Shown in pieces: positions 63,301-64,000 of a DNA stretch of 64,000 nt; position 1 is the first letter of the stretch, and every line of letters starts with the position of its first letter. A program made the position numbers and the translations under genes. The notes under the pieces were generated by a model. That model made no database searches and had not been told where the DNA came from. It saw only the letters and a list, made by a program, of their open reading frames with translations. Source of the DNA: Parus major (taxonomy: Eukaryota; Chordata; Aves; Passeriformes; Paridae). The stretch is from contig NC_031769.1 in NCBI RefSeq assembly GCF_001522545.3, positions 75,299,356-75,363,355 on the forward strand, written 5' to 3'.

Positions 63301-64000
63301 AACACCCTATGACATTTACAGCACAATGGTTTCCACATGCTGAAAATCTCAGAAGCTCAAGCACATCTTGGAAATACAAATTTCCAGCACTCTGACAGCA
63401 TTGGGCACAACACACATTGGTTTTTCCAATCGGGCTGTGTTCATACTGCTCTGACAGTAGCAGCAGGGTGCCTTAGGAGAGGGTGACAGGCTTAACTCCA
63501 GCAGCATGGCAGAGCATCCCTAATGCCTGGCTGTCAGATGCCTCCACATCATAGAGTATTCAGCAATATTCCTTAACTTTCTGTCTCCCAAGCTACCAGC
63601 TCTGGAAGCTGGCGATTCCAAGCAGCGAGTATCAGCTAATTGTTGCTGCTGCAACATTCAGGATGTTTTATGGGTCAGTTTGTCACATGCACATAATAAA
63701 TGCTTTTAACAGAGCTGCTCACACTGGGTAGGGAGATTTCTGCACAACTGTGAGAGCATCAATTGTGTGGCCCAAATTTACCCTCTACAGATCTTTACCC
63801 AGGAAAAGTTATATCAATGGAAGAAGAGAGCTTATGTTATCCTCTCCCTAAGGCACGTGTAATTCTCATTTTCAGTGACCTCTTTTGTGGGAAGAAAACT
63901 GTTCCATGAAACTGCTGTTTAATTTTTTGGTAGATTTAAGTATCAGAGGAAAATAATGGTGTGATATATCAGAAGTTTCCAGGGCTGATGTAAGATCTAG
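60381..64000. other. GRB10 upstream intron or flank, no exon seen
   Basis: AT-rich, with a (CA)n tract at 62,931-62,961. No exon, known repeat or ordered regulatory element recognised. Confidence 0.5.
62931..62961. repeat. (CA)n microsatellite
   Basis: CA dinucleotides over about 31 bases with one CC interruption. Confidence 0.93.

Overview
This is a vertebrate nuclear window, almost certainly avian and probably passerine. Small coding exons with consensus splice sites sit in long AT-rich introns. The interspersed repeats are CR1 LINE 3' ends plus solo LTRs of types I associate with songbird genomes. No bacterial or viral gene organisation, CRISPR array or tRNA was seen. All real coding sequence lies on the minus strand, and most long open frames are chance.

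Layout from low to high coordinate, which is 3' to 5' for the genes. Positions 1-6,970 hold the 5' end of DDC (aromatic L-amino-acid decarboxylase): its first coding exon (67 codons, 1222-1422) and a candidate TATA-driven non-coding first exon (about 6893-6966). Positions 7,000-29,500 are intergenic and carry two solo LTRs, three CR1 fragments and an isolated CpG-rich island (23.7-24.6 kb) with splice donors on both strands. Positions 29,500-54,700 hold the 3' part of GRB10 in the same orientation. Twelve coding exons run from the Ras-associating domain through PH, BPS and SH2 to the stop codon, followed by a long probable 3' UTR. I derived each boundary from GT/AG sites; all phases agree and the exons join into one open frame (1,287 nt including the stop). 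The remaining upstream DNA (55-64 kb) holds a strong CpG island at 55.1-55.3 kb, an ERV solo LTR and no recognisable GRB10 N-terminal coding exon.

The tandem order DDC then GRB10, both on the same strand, matches the mammalian arrangement. The two genes are not functionally coupled: DDC makes dopamine, serotonin and trace amines, whereas GRB10 is an adaptor that restrains insulin/IGF-1 receptor signalling.

Most notable observations: (1) a candidate alternative first coding exon of GRB10 (54664-54708), just downstream of the CpG island and in phase with the RA-domain exon; (2) an imperfect inverted repeat of about 265 bp in a GRB10 intron (52036-52300); (3) the isolated CpG island between the genes; (4) a perfect 17-bp hairpin in DDC intron 1. 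No wholly new biological system was found.
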